Position numbers and translations under genes: made by a program. From DASQDN01 sp963825845 (GTDB taxonomy: Bacteria > Acidobacteriota > Terriglobia > Bryobacterales > Bryobacteraceae), in the NCBI GenBank assembly GCA_963825845.1, contig CAWGVL010000048.1, positions 124,001-188,000 of the forward strand: DNA of 64,000 nt. The letters are read 5' to 3'. The notes beneath the pieces are model-generated. The model saw only the letters and a list, made by a program, of their open reading frames with translations. It ran no database searches and was not told where the DNA came from. Below, piece after piece: positions 8,525-16,187 of this stretch; within the stretch, counting starts at the first letter, position 1; every line of letters starts with the position of its first letter.

Positions 8525-10174
8525 TTACGCCGACTTCGCGTACTCGCGCTTGATGTAGTCACAAGCGCGAACCGTGATGGCCATCATCGTCAGCGTCGGA
8601 TTCTGGCATCCACTCGAGACCCAGGCAGCTCCGTCGGTGCAGAAGATATTCGGCACATCCCAGGCCTGGTTGTATTGATTCAGAACGCTCGTATTTTTAT
8701 CCGTACCCATTCGAGCCGTCCCGATCTCGTGAATGCAGTGACCAGGAACGGAGGGCGTCTCGCCGGTCTTTCGAATCTCCTGAACGCCGGCGGCTTTCAA
8801 CATCTCCACGGCCTGCTCGCGTCCATCCTCAAACATCTTGAGTTCGTTCGGACCCCATTCACAGTTCACCTTCAAGATCGGGATCCCGTACGCGTCTTTC
8901 CGTTCTTTGTCGATCTCGACGTAATTTTCCTTGCGGGCCAGGCACTCACCCCATAGCCCGATCTGCATGGCGTATCGCGCTTTGTGAACGGCGTCTTTGT
9001 AGGCTTTGCCGAATCCAGGAGCCCCGTAGTTGAACGCCGGCATACCGCCACCTTGATAGCCGTAGCCGCGAATGAAGCCGTTCGTTTCTTTCTCTTTGAC
9101 ATTGCGGAAGCGAGGGATGTAGATCCCATTCGGACGCCGGGGCATTCCGACCCAGGCCTTCGCTTCCGGCTCCGGCATGATGCCGCTTGCGCCTCCCTGA
9201 TAGATGTGATCCATCAGGTATTTGCCCAGCACACCGCTCGAGTTGCAGATCCCCGAATTCAAGAGCAGGCGAGTCGATTCGAGCGTTGAAGCGCACAACA
9301 TCACGACCTTCGCGCGCACATCGCGGGTCTGCTTGCTCGCGGCATCGACATATTCGACGCCTGAGGCCTTTCCGTCTTGCATGAGGACTCGTGCGGCTAC
9401 TGCATTCGTAATCAGAGTCAGACGCCCGGTATTCTGCGCATCCTTGATCGTTGTGAACGGGCTGCTGAAGTACGAGTTCGTAACACAGCCGCGCTCGCAA
9501 GGTCCGCAATAGTGACAGGCCGCGCGTCCGTTGTGCGCTTTCGTCAGGATCGCCGTGCGACCTATGGTCAAAGTGCGGTCGAATTTTGCCTTGATCGCCT
9601 TACGAACCGCCAGTTCCGAACAGGTCATCTCCATCGGAGGCAAGAAGATGCTGTCAGGCAATTGTGGCAGGCCTTCCGCCATACCGCTGATTCCGACGTA
9701 GCGCTCCACCTTTTCGTAATATGGAACCATTTCCGCGTAGGAGATTGGCCAATCATCGCCGTATCCGTCATGGCTCGCCGCCTTGAAATCGAGATCGCTC
9801 ATGCGGTAGCTTTGACGGCCCCAACTCAGGGTCCGCCCGCCGACGACTCGCTGACGGATCCAACTAAATGGCTTTTCCTGCGTATATGGATTCTCGCGGT
9901 CGTTTACGAACCAGTTCTTGTTCGATTCCGTGCAGGCGTAGCACTTGCCTTGAACTGGCCGGTCCTCGAGGATCGTAGGATCGAACCCAAGGTATTTCAA
10001 TTGCCAGGACTGCACATGCTCTGTGAAGTCTTTCGGCGACACAGGCTTTCCTGCCTCGAGCAACGCCACCTTCATGCCGCCTTCGGTGAGCTCTTTAGCC
10101 GCCCATCCTCCTGTCGCGCCGGAACCAACGACGATCACGTCATACGTCGACTGTGAGCGGCCAACCTGGAACAT
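8525..10174 (-). CDS. GMC-family FAD-dependent oxidoreductase
   Basis: Flavoprotein of the glucose-methanol-choline family, probably a sugar or alcohol dehydrogenase. The 549 residues include the FAD dinucleotide-binding motif VVGSGATGG near residue 16, followed by the acidic end of the second beta strand (LLEAG). The C-terminal GMC block has GHCIHEIGTARMG with the catalytic His and ends in CQNPTLTMMAITVRACDYI. A CHYCGPCERGC cluster near residue 220 is characteristic of the bacterial subgroup. The partner small subunit and cytochrome seen with gluconate-type enzymes are absent nearby. There is no obvious Tat signal. Confidence 0.9.
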   Translation of the reverse strand: MFQVGRSQSTYDVIVVGSGATGGWAAKELTEGGMKVALLEAGKPVSPKDFTEHVQSWQLKYLGFDPTILEDRPVQGKCYACTESNKNWFVNDRENPYTQEKPFSWIRQRVVGGRTLSWGRQSYRMSDLDFKAASHDGYGDDWPISYAEMVPYYEKVERYVGISGMAEGLPQLPDSIFLPPMEMTCSELAVRKAIKAKFDRTLTIGRTAILTKAHNGRAACHYCGPCERGCVTNSYFSSPFTTIKDAQNTGRLTLITNAVAARVLMQDGKASGVEYVDAASKQTRDVRAKVVMLCASTLESTRLLLNSGICNSSGVLGKYLMDHIYQGGASGIMPEPEAKAWVGMPRRPNGIYIPRFRNVKEKETNGFIRGYGYQGGGMPAFNYGAPGFGKAYKDAVHKARYAMQIGLWGECLARKENYVEIDKERKDAYGIPILKVNCEWGPNELKMFEDGREQAVEMLKAAGVQEIRKTGETPSVPGHCIHEIGTARMGTDKNTSVLNQYNQAWDVPNIFCTDGAAWVSSGCQNPTLTMMAITVRACDYIKREYAKSA

Positions 10175-10198
10175 ACCGGCCAGTATACTGTGGTGGAC

Positions 10199-11020
10199 AT
10201 GTCGTTCGCTGGCAAACGAGTTTTATGCTTTGAAAGCCGCCGCGCAACGGAAACGGCTGAACTTATCCGGCGTAACGGCGGGAAACCGATCGTCGCTCAA
10301 TCAATGAGGGAAGTTCCGCTCGATGAGAATGAGGACGCTTTTCGCTTCGCGGAGAGGCTGTTAGGCGGCAGCTTCGATATGGTGATTTTTCTTACAGGTG
10401 TCGGCACGCGACACCTTCTCAACGTGCTATCGACCAGGTATGATCCGGTCCCCATTATAGAAGCGTTGCGAAAGGTCACTGTTGTCGCGCGCGGACCGAA
10501 GCCATCGGCCGCTCTTCGCGAACTGAATGTCCCGGTGCAGATCAATGCTCCGGAGCCGAACACCTGGCGGGAACTGTTGCAAGCTACCGAGGGTCGCCCG
10601 GAACGCCGTGTCGCAATTCAGGAATACGGCAAGCCCAATGACGAACTCGTCGCGGGGCTGAAAGCGCGCGGAGCGGAAGTAACTACCGTACCCGTGTACG
10701 CGTACGCGCTGCCGACGGACCTCGGCCCTCTCCGCAGCGCTGTCGATCTGTTATCGGAGAACGGCTGCGACGTGACGATGTTCACCACGTCACAGCAGGT
10801 CGTTCACTTGATGCAGATTGCGCGCGAGATGAATCGGGAGGACGCAGTGGCGCAGGGGTTGCGGTCGACGGTGATCGCTTCGATCGGTCCTACAACTACC
10901 GAAGCTCTTGCAGATTATGGATTTACCCCTGACCTGGAGCCCTCCCATCCAAAACTTGGGATCCTGGTGAAGGAGGCTGCGGAACAAGTCGAGTCGATCC
11001 TATGGCGCAAGAAGACCTAA
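10199..11020 (+). CDS. hemD: Uroporphyrinogen-III synthase
   Basis: Closes and isomerises hydroxymethylbilane to uroporphyrinogen III in heme synthesis. The product (273 residues from ATG 10199) has the two-domain HemD pattern: CFESRRATETAELIRRNGG..., FLTGVGTRHLL, VVARGPKPSAALRELNV and, in the second half, TMFTTSQQVVHLMQIA and SIGPTTTEALADYGF. In-frame GTG codons at 10190 and 10193 are alternative starts. A TATACT box lies just upstream, in only 24 nt shared with the divergent GMC gene. Its end overlaps the next gene by 19 nt, tying heme synthesis to the atp genes. Confidence 0.88.
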   Translation: MSFAGKRVLCFESRRATETAELIRRNGGKPIVAQSMREVPLDENEDAFRFAERLLGGSFDMVIFLTGVGTRHLLNVLSTRYDPVPIIEALRKVTVVARGPKPSAALRELNVPVQINAPEPNTWRELLQATEGRPERRVAIQEYGKPNDELVAGLKARGAEVTTVPVYAYALPTDLGPLRSAVDLLSENGCDVTMFTTSQQVVHLMQIAREMNREDAVAQGLRSTVIASIGPTTTEALADYGFTPDLEPSHPKLGILVKEAAEQVESILWRKKT

Positions 11021-11235
11021 AGCAAGGCGACGATAAAAAAAGCATCTGGGTTATTGCGGGCGAGTACAGTGCGCTCGGGTTCGTTTTGCCGAGTTCTGTT
11101 TTCGCCGGCTATCTGATCGGCTACCTGCTTGACAAACAATTCGGCACCCACTATTTGTACCTGGTATTTCTGGTTCTTGGAATCATCGCGGGATTCATCC
11201 AGATCTTTCGCTTTCTGAAGAAACATGAGGACTGA
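11002..11235 (+). CDS. AtpZ/AtpI-type small membrane protein of the ATP synthase operon
   Basis: A 77-residue protein with two transmembrane helices (about 21-45 and 49-70) of the AtpZ/F0F1-ATPase-associated family. Helix one contains the family feature PSSVFAGYLIGYLLDKQFGT. Such proteins pair with AtpI and are proposed to help ring assembly or divalent cation transport; this is not proven here. The ATG lies inside hemD (19-nt overlap), and its own end overlaps the next gene by 11 nt. Confidence 0.82.
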   Translation: MAQEDLKQGDDKKSIWVIAGEYSALGFVLPSSVFAGYLIGYLLDKQFGTHYLYLVFLVLGIIAGFIQIFRFLKKHED

Positions 11236-11596
11236 CGGCGCGGCAGTCGCCGGGCGCGTTTACAAGATCATGGCGGCAATTACGGGCGGTGGAATTGCGG
11301 CCGGGTTCTGGCTGCTGGGGCCCGCCGGAGCCCTGGGGTTTGCCCTCGGAGCCGCCGTTTCCTTCGGTAATGCCTGGTGGATGCATCGAATAGCCATGTC
11401 GATCGGCGCGGAGGGCCGGAAACCCGCCACCGCGTCGATTTTCGCGGTGCTTCGGTACTTCATCATGTTGGCCGGTCTGTATGTTATCCTAGGTGTTTCT
11501 GAATCCGGCTTCCTGGCCGCTCTGGCCGGTTGTTTCGTTCACATAATCGCAGTCGTTCTGGAAGTCGTATTCGAACTCACGTATGGGACATCATGA
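11225..11596 (+). CDS. atpI: ATP synthase subunit I (AtpI-like)
   Basis: A 123-residue membrane protein with four hydrophobic segments. It matches the loose pattern of ATP synthase protein I, a chaperone for c-ring assembly that is not part of the mature enzyme. Evidence is mostly context: it lies between the AtpZ-like gene and atpB, overlapping both (11 nt and 14 nt). The ALGAAVSFGNAWWMHRIA segment resembles the second and third helices of AtpI proteins. Confidence 0.78.
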   Translation: MRTDGAAVAGRVYKIMAAITGGGIAAGFWLLGPAGALGFALGAAVSFGNAWWMHRIAMSIGAEGRKPATASIFAVLRYFIMLAGLYVILGVSESGFLAALAGCFVHIIAVVLEVVFELTYGTS

Positions 11597-12323
11597 GCTC
11601 TGGTTTACAGAGCTGTTGAACAACTACCTCGCTGCTCCTGCGCAAGCAGTCCTGAATCTCGTTGGCATGCAGGCCGCTGATCCTGCGCGTCCATGGGCGA
11701 ACTTTGTCGCAATGGAAATCCTGGTTGCGCTGATCATGGTAGTTCTATTCGCGCTACTGCGTTCATCGCTTTCGGTGGATAAGCCGAGCAAGTTGCAGCA
11801 TGTTTTCGAGCTGATTTATAACTTCCAACGGGGACAGGCGGACGAGATTATCGGTCACCACGAAGGACCGAAATATGTAGCATTCGCGGGAACACTGTTC
11901 ATATTCGTACTTTTCGGAAACCTGATCGGAGTCGTTCCTTCGTTCGAATCACCTACGATGTTCGCTCCCGTGCCGGCCGGTTGCGCGATGGCGACGTTTC
12001 TCGTGTACAACATCCTCGGATTTAGCTCGAATGGAGCGGGTTATCTGAAGCACTTTACGGGGCCGATTCCGTGGTTGACTCCGTTGATGCTTCCGATCGA
12101 GGTTATCAGCCACCTTGCCCGTCCGATGTCGCTCACGATTCGTCTTTACGCGAACATGGTCGCAGGCGAAAAGGTGACGCTGGTGTTCCTGGCGCTGACT
12201 TATTTCCTTGTGCCGGCTGTCTTCATGGGCCTGCACGTATTCGTTTCATTGATACAAGCCTTCATCTTCATGGTGCTGACGATGATCTACATCGGCGGCG
12301 CGGTGTCGCACGAAGAGCACTAG
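11583..12323 (+). CDS. atpB: F0F1 ATP synthase subunit a
   Basis: Forms the ion half-channels beside the c-ring. The 246 residues have the usual five to six helices. The essential arginine sits in SLTIRLYANMVAGE (about residue 187), followed by the C-terminal helices ending LIQAFIFMVLTMIYIGGAV, all typical of AtpB. It starts inside the preceding atpI-like gene. The next gene is subunit c after an 88-nt gap; genes for b, delta, alpha, gamma, beta and epsilon do not follow. Confidence 0.96.
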   Translation: MGHHELWFTELLNNYLAAPAQAVLNLVGMQAADPARPWANFVAMEILVALIMVVLFALLRSSLSVDKPSKLQHVFELIYNFQRGQADEIIGHHEGPKYVAFAGTLFIFVLFGNLIGVVPSFESPTMFAPVPAGCAMATFLVYNILGFSSNGAGYLKHFTGPIPWLTPLMLPIEVISHLARPMSLTIRLYANMVAGEKVTLVFLALTYFLVPAVFMGLHVFVSLIQAFIFMVLTMIYIGGAVSHEEH

Positions 12324-12411
12324 GCATTATGCCGCTGGCAGTGTGAGCCCCCGGCGTCCCAACGCACGGTGTGGAACCACCTCCTGTCCGCGATTTTATT
12401 AGGAGAAAACA

Positions 12412-12711
12412 ATGAAGTCCAAAATGTTCTTGGTCCTGTTCGCCATGTTCCTGTTGGCGACCCCGATCTTCGCCCAGGAGACTGCTGCTGCCGGCGGTGG
12501 TTCCGCGATCACTATCACCTCGGGCATCGCGATGGCTCTCGCTTCGGGTCTTTGCGCTCTCGCCCAGGGCCGCGCTCTCGGTTCGTCTGCTGAGGCGATC
12601 GCGCGCAACCCAGGAGCCGGCAACGTCATTCGTGGCGCGCTGATTCTAGGTCTCGCGTTTATCGAATCCCTGGCGCTGTTCACCTTCGTCGTCATCGCCG
12701 CAAAGTTCTAA
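12412..12711 (+). CDS. atpE: F0F1 ATP synthase subunit c with signal peptide
   Basis: Proteolipid of the rotating c-ring. The 99-residue precursor starts with a cleavable-looking signal (KMFLVLFAMFLLATPIFAQE, residues 4-23). The two c helices follow, joined by the polar loop ARNPGAGNVIRG. The ion-carrying carboxylate is Glu85 (AFIESLALF), and a Gln at 52 (ALAQGRA) lies in helix one. A clear ribosome-binding site, TTAGGAG, is 8 nt before the ATG. N-terminal signals on subunit c are known in some phyla; here it lengthens the protein beyond the usual 75-85 residues. Confidence 0.95.
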   Translation: MKSKMFLVLFAMFLLATPIFAQETAAAGGGSAITITSGIAMALASGLCALAQGRALGSSAEAIARNPGAGNVIRGALILGLAFIESLALFTFVVIAAKF

Positions 12712-12731
12712 TCGCGGCAACGTTCACATCG

Positions 12732-12769
12732 AGGCCTGCTGTCCTTTTAGAAAGGGCCGCAGGCCTTTC
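12732..12769 (+). terminator. Terminator-like hairpin after atpE
   Basis: AGGCCTGC (12732-12739) pairs perfectly with GCAGGCCT (12759-12766), with further pairing inside the loop (GTCC...). Only a short TTT follows, so this is a modest Rho-independent terminator. It lies between atpE and the DapA-family gene, and suggests the atp transcript ends here. Confidence 0.6.
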
Positions 12770-12781
12770 GCATATCTACCG

Positions 12782-13666
12782 ATGAAACTCCAAGGCATCT
12801 ACCCTCCCATCACGACCCCGTTTGACCACAACGGCGATATCTACAAGATCAAACTGACGCACAACGTAGAAGCCTGGAATCGTACCGGACTCGCCGGGTA
12901 CGTCGTGTGCGGCTCGACTGGCGAGAGCGTAATGTTGACGGCCGAGGAAAAGTTCCTCTGCTGGGAACTGGTTGCCAAAGCCGCCGCGCCCGAGAAATTG
13001 CTGATCGCGGGTACCGGAGTCGAAAGTGTTCGCGAGACTGTATGGCTCACGAACAAAGCCGCGGAGATGGGATACAAAGCGGCTATGGTTCGCACGCCGT
13101 TCTATTACAAGAATCTGCTGAATCGAGCGGATGCGCAGGTACTGTATTTTCGATCGGTCGCGGATCAGGCAAAGATACCGTTGATGATTTACAACTGGCC
13201 GCAGGCGACCGGGATCGACATCGCGCCGGAAGCGGTCGCCATGCTTTCCGAGCACCCGAACATCATTGCGATCAAGGAGAGTTCGGGATCGCTCGAGAAG
13301 GTCATGCAGATGATTCGCGAGGTGAAGCCGGGATTCCAGGTGCTTGTGGGTTCGGCGCCGACGCTCGCGCCATCATTCTCGGTGGGGGCGGTCGGAGCAG
13401 TACTGGCGTTTGCGAATGCCGCGCCGTACGCCTGCATCACGATCTGGGAAGCGCACCGCAGTCGAGATTTCGAAGCGGCCAAGGATTGGCAGGGACGAAT
13501 CTCGAAAGCGGCCCAACTCGTGACGACGAAGTACGGTGTCCCCGGCCTGAAGTACGCGATGGACCGGATGGGCTACTACGGCGGCCCACCCAGGCTTCCG
13601 CTCGTGACACCGAGTCTCGAAGCGAAGAAGGAAATCGACGCGGCGTTCGCAGGACTCCGGGGTTAA
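12782..13666 (+). CDS. DapA-family aldolase (dihydrodipicolinate synthase/N-acetylneuraminate lyase superfamily)
   Basis: Class I Schiff-base aldolase or hydratase with 294 residues. The lysine that forms the imine is Lys165 (IIAIKESSG), the catalytic tyrosine is Tyr137 (MIYNWPQ), and the substrate loop is VVCGSTGESVMLT (GSTGE in place of the commoner GTTGE). The fold is certain but the substrate is not. Similarity in style to 4-hydroxy-2-oxoglutarate aldolases makes that as likely as a lysine-pathway DapA, and no lysine genes are nearby. It stands alone after the atp terminator. Confidence 0.82.
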   Translation: MKLQGIYPPITTPFDHNGDIYKIKLTHNVEAWNRTGLAGYVVCGSTGESVMLTAEEKFLCWELVAKAAAPEKLLIAGTGVESVRETVWLTNKAAEMGYKAAMVRTPFYYKNLLNRADAQVLYFRSVADQAKIPLMIYNWPQATGIDIAPEAVAMLSEHPNIIAIKESSGSLEKVMQMIREVKPGFQVLVGSAPTLAPSFSVGAVGAVLAFANAAPYACITIWEAHRSRDFEAAKDWQGRISKAAQLVTTKYGVPGLKYAMDRMGYYGGPPRLPLVTPSLEAKKEIDAAFAGLRG

Positions 13667-13860
13667 AGCCGCTCGGAGCAAAGTAGGACCCTCAGTGCCT
13701 GAGTGCACGCTGGGCGGCTCGTCTCAGCCTAATACGTCCGCGGCGGTCGCAGCCAAGCGCTTGCAGAGTCTTGCGCTGACCTCTTCCAAGCGCCTGTCAA
13801 GCTGCATTCTTGATTGCTCTACCCTGACATTCTCGTCTTGCCGGCAAAACAATTCGACGG

Positions 13861-13876
13861 GACGAATCCGCCGGAA
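13861..13876. repeat. Left copy of 16-bp target site duplication
   Basis: GACGAATCCGCCGGAA abuts the left IS end (TGTC at 13877). The same 16 bases occur at 15612-15627 immediately after the right end (GACA at 15611). The next base is T on both sides, so the visible identity is 17 nt, but the T on the left belongs to the element. Confidence 0.9.
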
Positions 13877-13970
13877 TGTCGCAGCAAAGTGAGAATGTCA
13901 CCTTAGGGCAAAGTGAAAAGGTCCTCTTGACAGGTTTCAGGCTGGAGGGGTGCAGGAAGGACCGCTGTTG

Positions 13971-15280
13971 ATGACGAAAGCCGAGCGGGATCGGCTGGTG
14001 GTACTGAGGAAAGCGAAACGAGGTCTGATGACCGAGCGTGAGGCGGCTCTGGAACTGGACGTAAGCATCAGGCACGTAAAGCGACTGGTTCGAGGGCTGA
14101 AGGAGCAAGGGGACAAGTGTGTGATTCACGGTCTTCGCGGCCGGCCGTCGCCGCGACGGATCGGCGAGGACGAGCGCAGACATGCAATCGAGATACTCTC
14201 GACAGAGGTGTACCGGGGCTTTGGTCCGACGCTAGCGTGCGAGTACCTGAGCAACAGGCATGACATCCACGTGAGCAAAGAAACGTTGCGGAAGTGGATG
14301 ATAGAAGCCGGCTTGTGGCGCGGCAAGAGGCGAAGGATGGAAACAGTGCATCCGTGGCGACCGCGGCGGAGCCGTTGCGGCGAGCTGGTGCAGTGGGACA
14401 CCTCCGATCACGATTGGTTAGAAGGACGCGGCCCGCGCCTTTACCTGGTGTCGATGATTGATGACGCAACCAGTCGATTGCATGCGCGGTTTGTGGCGCG
14501 CGATTCGACGGCAGAGAACATGCGGGTGCTTTGGGCCTACCTGCAGCAGTACGGACGTCCGCTGGCGTTCTATATACGGACAAAGCGAGCCTGTTCCAGA
14601 CAGCAGAGCGGCGGAAACGAGAGGAACCAGGGGTGGAGAAAGACCCTGTGGAAATGCCGCCCACGCAGATCGGACGGGCACTGCAGGAGCTTTCGATTGC
14701 CTGGATCCCGGCACACAGCCCGCAAGCGAAAGGGCGAGTCGAGCGAGGATTTCTGACGGCACAAGATCGCCTGGTGAAGGGCTTACGAGTGGCTGGTGCA
14801 AGCACGCTGGAACAAGCCAATCAGTACCTGGAACGAGAGTATGTGCCGTGGTGGAATGCAAATCGGACAGTCCATCCGGCCCATGATTCTGACGCGCACC
14901 GCTCGCCAGAACGAACGCATGAGTTGGCTGCGATCCTTAGCCACGTTGAGCAGCGCCAGGTCGACAACGGCTACATCTTACAACTCGACGCCAAGTTCTA
15001 TCGCATCGATCGGCGCGATATCCGGACCGGATTGCGCAAGGCGCATCTTCGGGTCGAAGCACGTCTGGATGGATCGGTGGCAGTGCGCTTCAACGATGCC
15101 TATTTGCGGGTGGAACAGTGTGAAAAACCGGTGCCGGTGAACGCCGCTGCCCCGGCGGCGAGTGCTCATCCGCGTCGAGCACCAAACGCGGGCGGCAAAA
15201 GCGCCTGGATGAAAACGTTTTGGGATCGCCCGAGCCCGACACTGAGGCAAGCCATCGGGATCGCGAATGCAAACAGCTGA
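13971..15280 (+). pseudogene. IS transposase (DDE, ISNCY/IS1202-like), frameshifted
   Basis: The first frame (from ATG 13971, or GTG 13950) carries an N-terminal helix-turn-helix region (MTEREAALELDVSIRHVKRLVRGL) and the first catalytic Asp in WDTSDHDW. Reading must then move into the -1/+2 frame near 14572 (in TTCTATATACGG). There the second Asp appears in LYTDKASLF, followed by the Glu in KGRVERGFL and a C-terminal beta-rich domain to 15280. The DDE triad is thus split between frames. The site is not a classic slippery heptamer; an extra TA in TATATA would explain it. The product is probably inactive in this copy. Confidence 0.85.
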
Positions 15281-15340
15281 AGCAGACAAAACGAAATTCG
15301 GAGCACCGGGCAAACTGCACCCGGTGGTCTTCGCGTTTGA

Positions 15341-15492
15341 ATGCCGAAGGCCTCGGCACCTCGGGAGACTTCACCAAAGAAAGTCGATAAATAACAAGCC
15401 CTCTGGAACGCGCCACTACGGCACTAGTTCCAGAGGGCAGATGCCGACGCTTCCTTCGGAGCCAGTTCCGTCGTTGCCTCGGCCTTCGGCAT
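15341..15492. repeat. Nested inverted repeats in the 3' part of the IS
   Basis: ATGCCGAAGGCC (15341-15352) pairs with GGCCTTCGGCAT (15481-15492). Inside this, CCCTCTGGAAC (15399-15409) pairs with GTTCCAGAGGG (15427-15437). Both are perfect. They lie in about 280 nt of non-coding DNA between the transposase stop and the right IS end, where no gene is seen. Confidence 0.75.
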
Positions 15493-15611
15493 CCGCTTGG
15501 GCGCGCCCCCTCACGGACTCATGCACCCTAACACGCACTCTTAGCCTCGTCCTGCATCAGGGGACATTCTTACTTTGCTGGCGAAGGGGACATTTTCACT
15601 TTGCCTTGACA

Positions 15612-15627
15612 GACGAATCCGCCGGAA
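15612..15627. repeat. Right copy of 16-bp target site duplication
   Basis: GACGAATCCGCCGGAA, identical to 13861-13876, directly follows the right IS terminus. The insertion therefore left only 62 nt of native sequence between this repeat and the coxS start codon. Confidence 0.9.
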
Positions 15628-15657
15628 TTGACGACCGAGCCGAAGATCTGATAGCGT
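15628..15657 (+). promoter_or_regulatory. Candidate promoter of the coxSLMG operon
   Basis: TTGACG (15628-15633) resembles a -35 box, and TAGCGT (15652-15657) preceded by TG resembles an extended -10, 18 nt apart. The same TGATAGCGTA string occurs 27 nt before the gene at 19919, and TGATAACGT occurs before the receptor gene at 32169. The assignment rests on consensus matching only. Confidence 0.4.
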
Positions 15658-15689
15658 AAGCCGATCAACAACATCAGCGAAGGTATACT

Positions 15690-16163
15690 ATGAAGCGCAC
15701 CATTACCATTTCCGTGAATGGAAGCAGCCACTCGGCTGAAGTCGAGCCGCGCCTCCTGCTCGTCCACTTCCTGCGAGACCAGCTCGGACTCACCGGCACG
15801 CATATCGGTTGCGAAACATCGCTTTGCGGCGCCTGCACGGTTTCCCTCGACGGGGCGGCCGTGAAGTCTTGCAGCCTGTTCGCAGTGCAAGCAGACGGAT
15901 CTCGCATAACGACCATCGAAGGGCTCGCGACCGACGGGAAACTCGATCGTGTCCAGGAAGCCTTCTGGAATGAACATGGTTTACAGTGCGGGTTCTGCAC
16001 TCCTGGGATGGTCATGGCGTGCAAAGAACTCCTCGACCATAATCCTGTCCCAACCGATGAGGAGATTCGTCATGCGATCGATGGAAACTTGTGCCGCTGC
16101 ACGGGATATCAGCACATCGTCAATGCGGTCAAAGCAGCCTCAGCGGCTGCCGCGAGTGTGTAG
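15690..16163 (+). CDS. coxS: Carbon-monoxide-dehydrogenase-type small subunit, 2x[2Fe-2S]
   Basis: Iron-sulfur subunit of a molybdenum hydroxylase. The 157 residues hold the plant-ferredoxin-like cluster site CETSLCGACTVSLDG...C (about 41-62). The helical second cluster site follows, with CGFCTPGMVM and CRCTG near residues 99 and 134. It passes electrons from the Mo site to FAD. It begins the coxS-coxL-coxM-coxG run, the order usual for form II enzymes. The IS ends 78 nt upstream. Confidence 0.93.
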   Translation: MKRTITISVNGSSHSAEVEPRLLLVHFLRDQLGLTGTHIGCETSLCGACTVSLDGAAVKSCSLFAVQADGSRITTIEGLATDGKLDRVQEAFWNEHGLQCGFCTPGMVMACKELLDHNPVPTDEEIRHAIDGNLCRCTGYQHIVNAVKAASAAAASV

Positions 16164-16187
16164 AGTCGAGGACGAATAGAGGCAACC

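Larger units (their letters stand above)
13877..15611 (+). mobile_element. Insertion sequence, ISNCY/IS1202-like, 1735 bp
   Basis: A complete element bounded by TGTC...GACA and flanked by a 16-bp direct repeat. Each end carries two copies of a 16-nt box close to GCAAAGTGARAATGTC: 13884-13899 and 13908-13923 on the left, and in inverse orientation 15589-15604 and 15563-15578 on the right. The outer boxes are both 7 nt from their termini. These are likely transposase-binding sites. The single transposase gene is frameshifted. Long target duplications (about 15-18 bp) are, as I recall, a feature of one subgroup of the IS1202 family; the family call is therefore probable rather than certain. Confidence 0.88.

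Noticed and set aside
13725..13860. A minus-strand frame ending ...RRLEEVSARLCKRLAATAADVLG that continues through the empty IS target site.
   Set aside because: It is only about 65 codons long when the IS is removed, lacks a plausible start before a stop near the coxS start, and matches no family.
14565..14580. Programmed -1 frameshifting in the transposase.
   Set aside because: No slippery heptamer of the X-XXY-YYZ type and no obvious downstream stimulator; a dinucleotide insertion explains the break more simply.
15606..15634. An outward-facing TTGACA at the right IS end that could create a hybrid promoter for cox.
   Set aside because: No acceptable -10 box lies 16-18 nt downstream (TTGACG, TGACGA or GACGAC at those positions).
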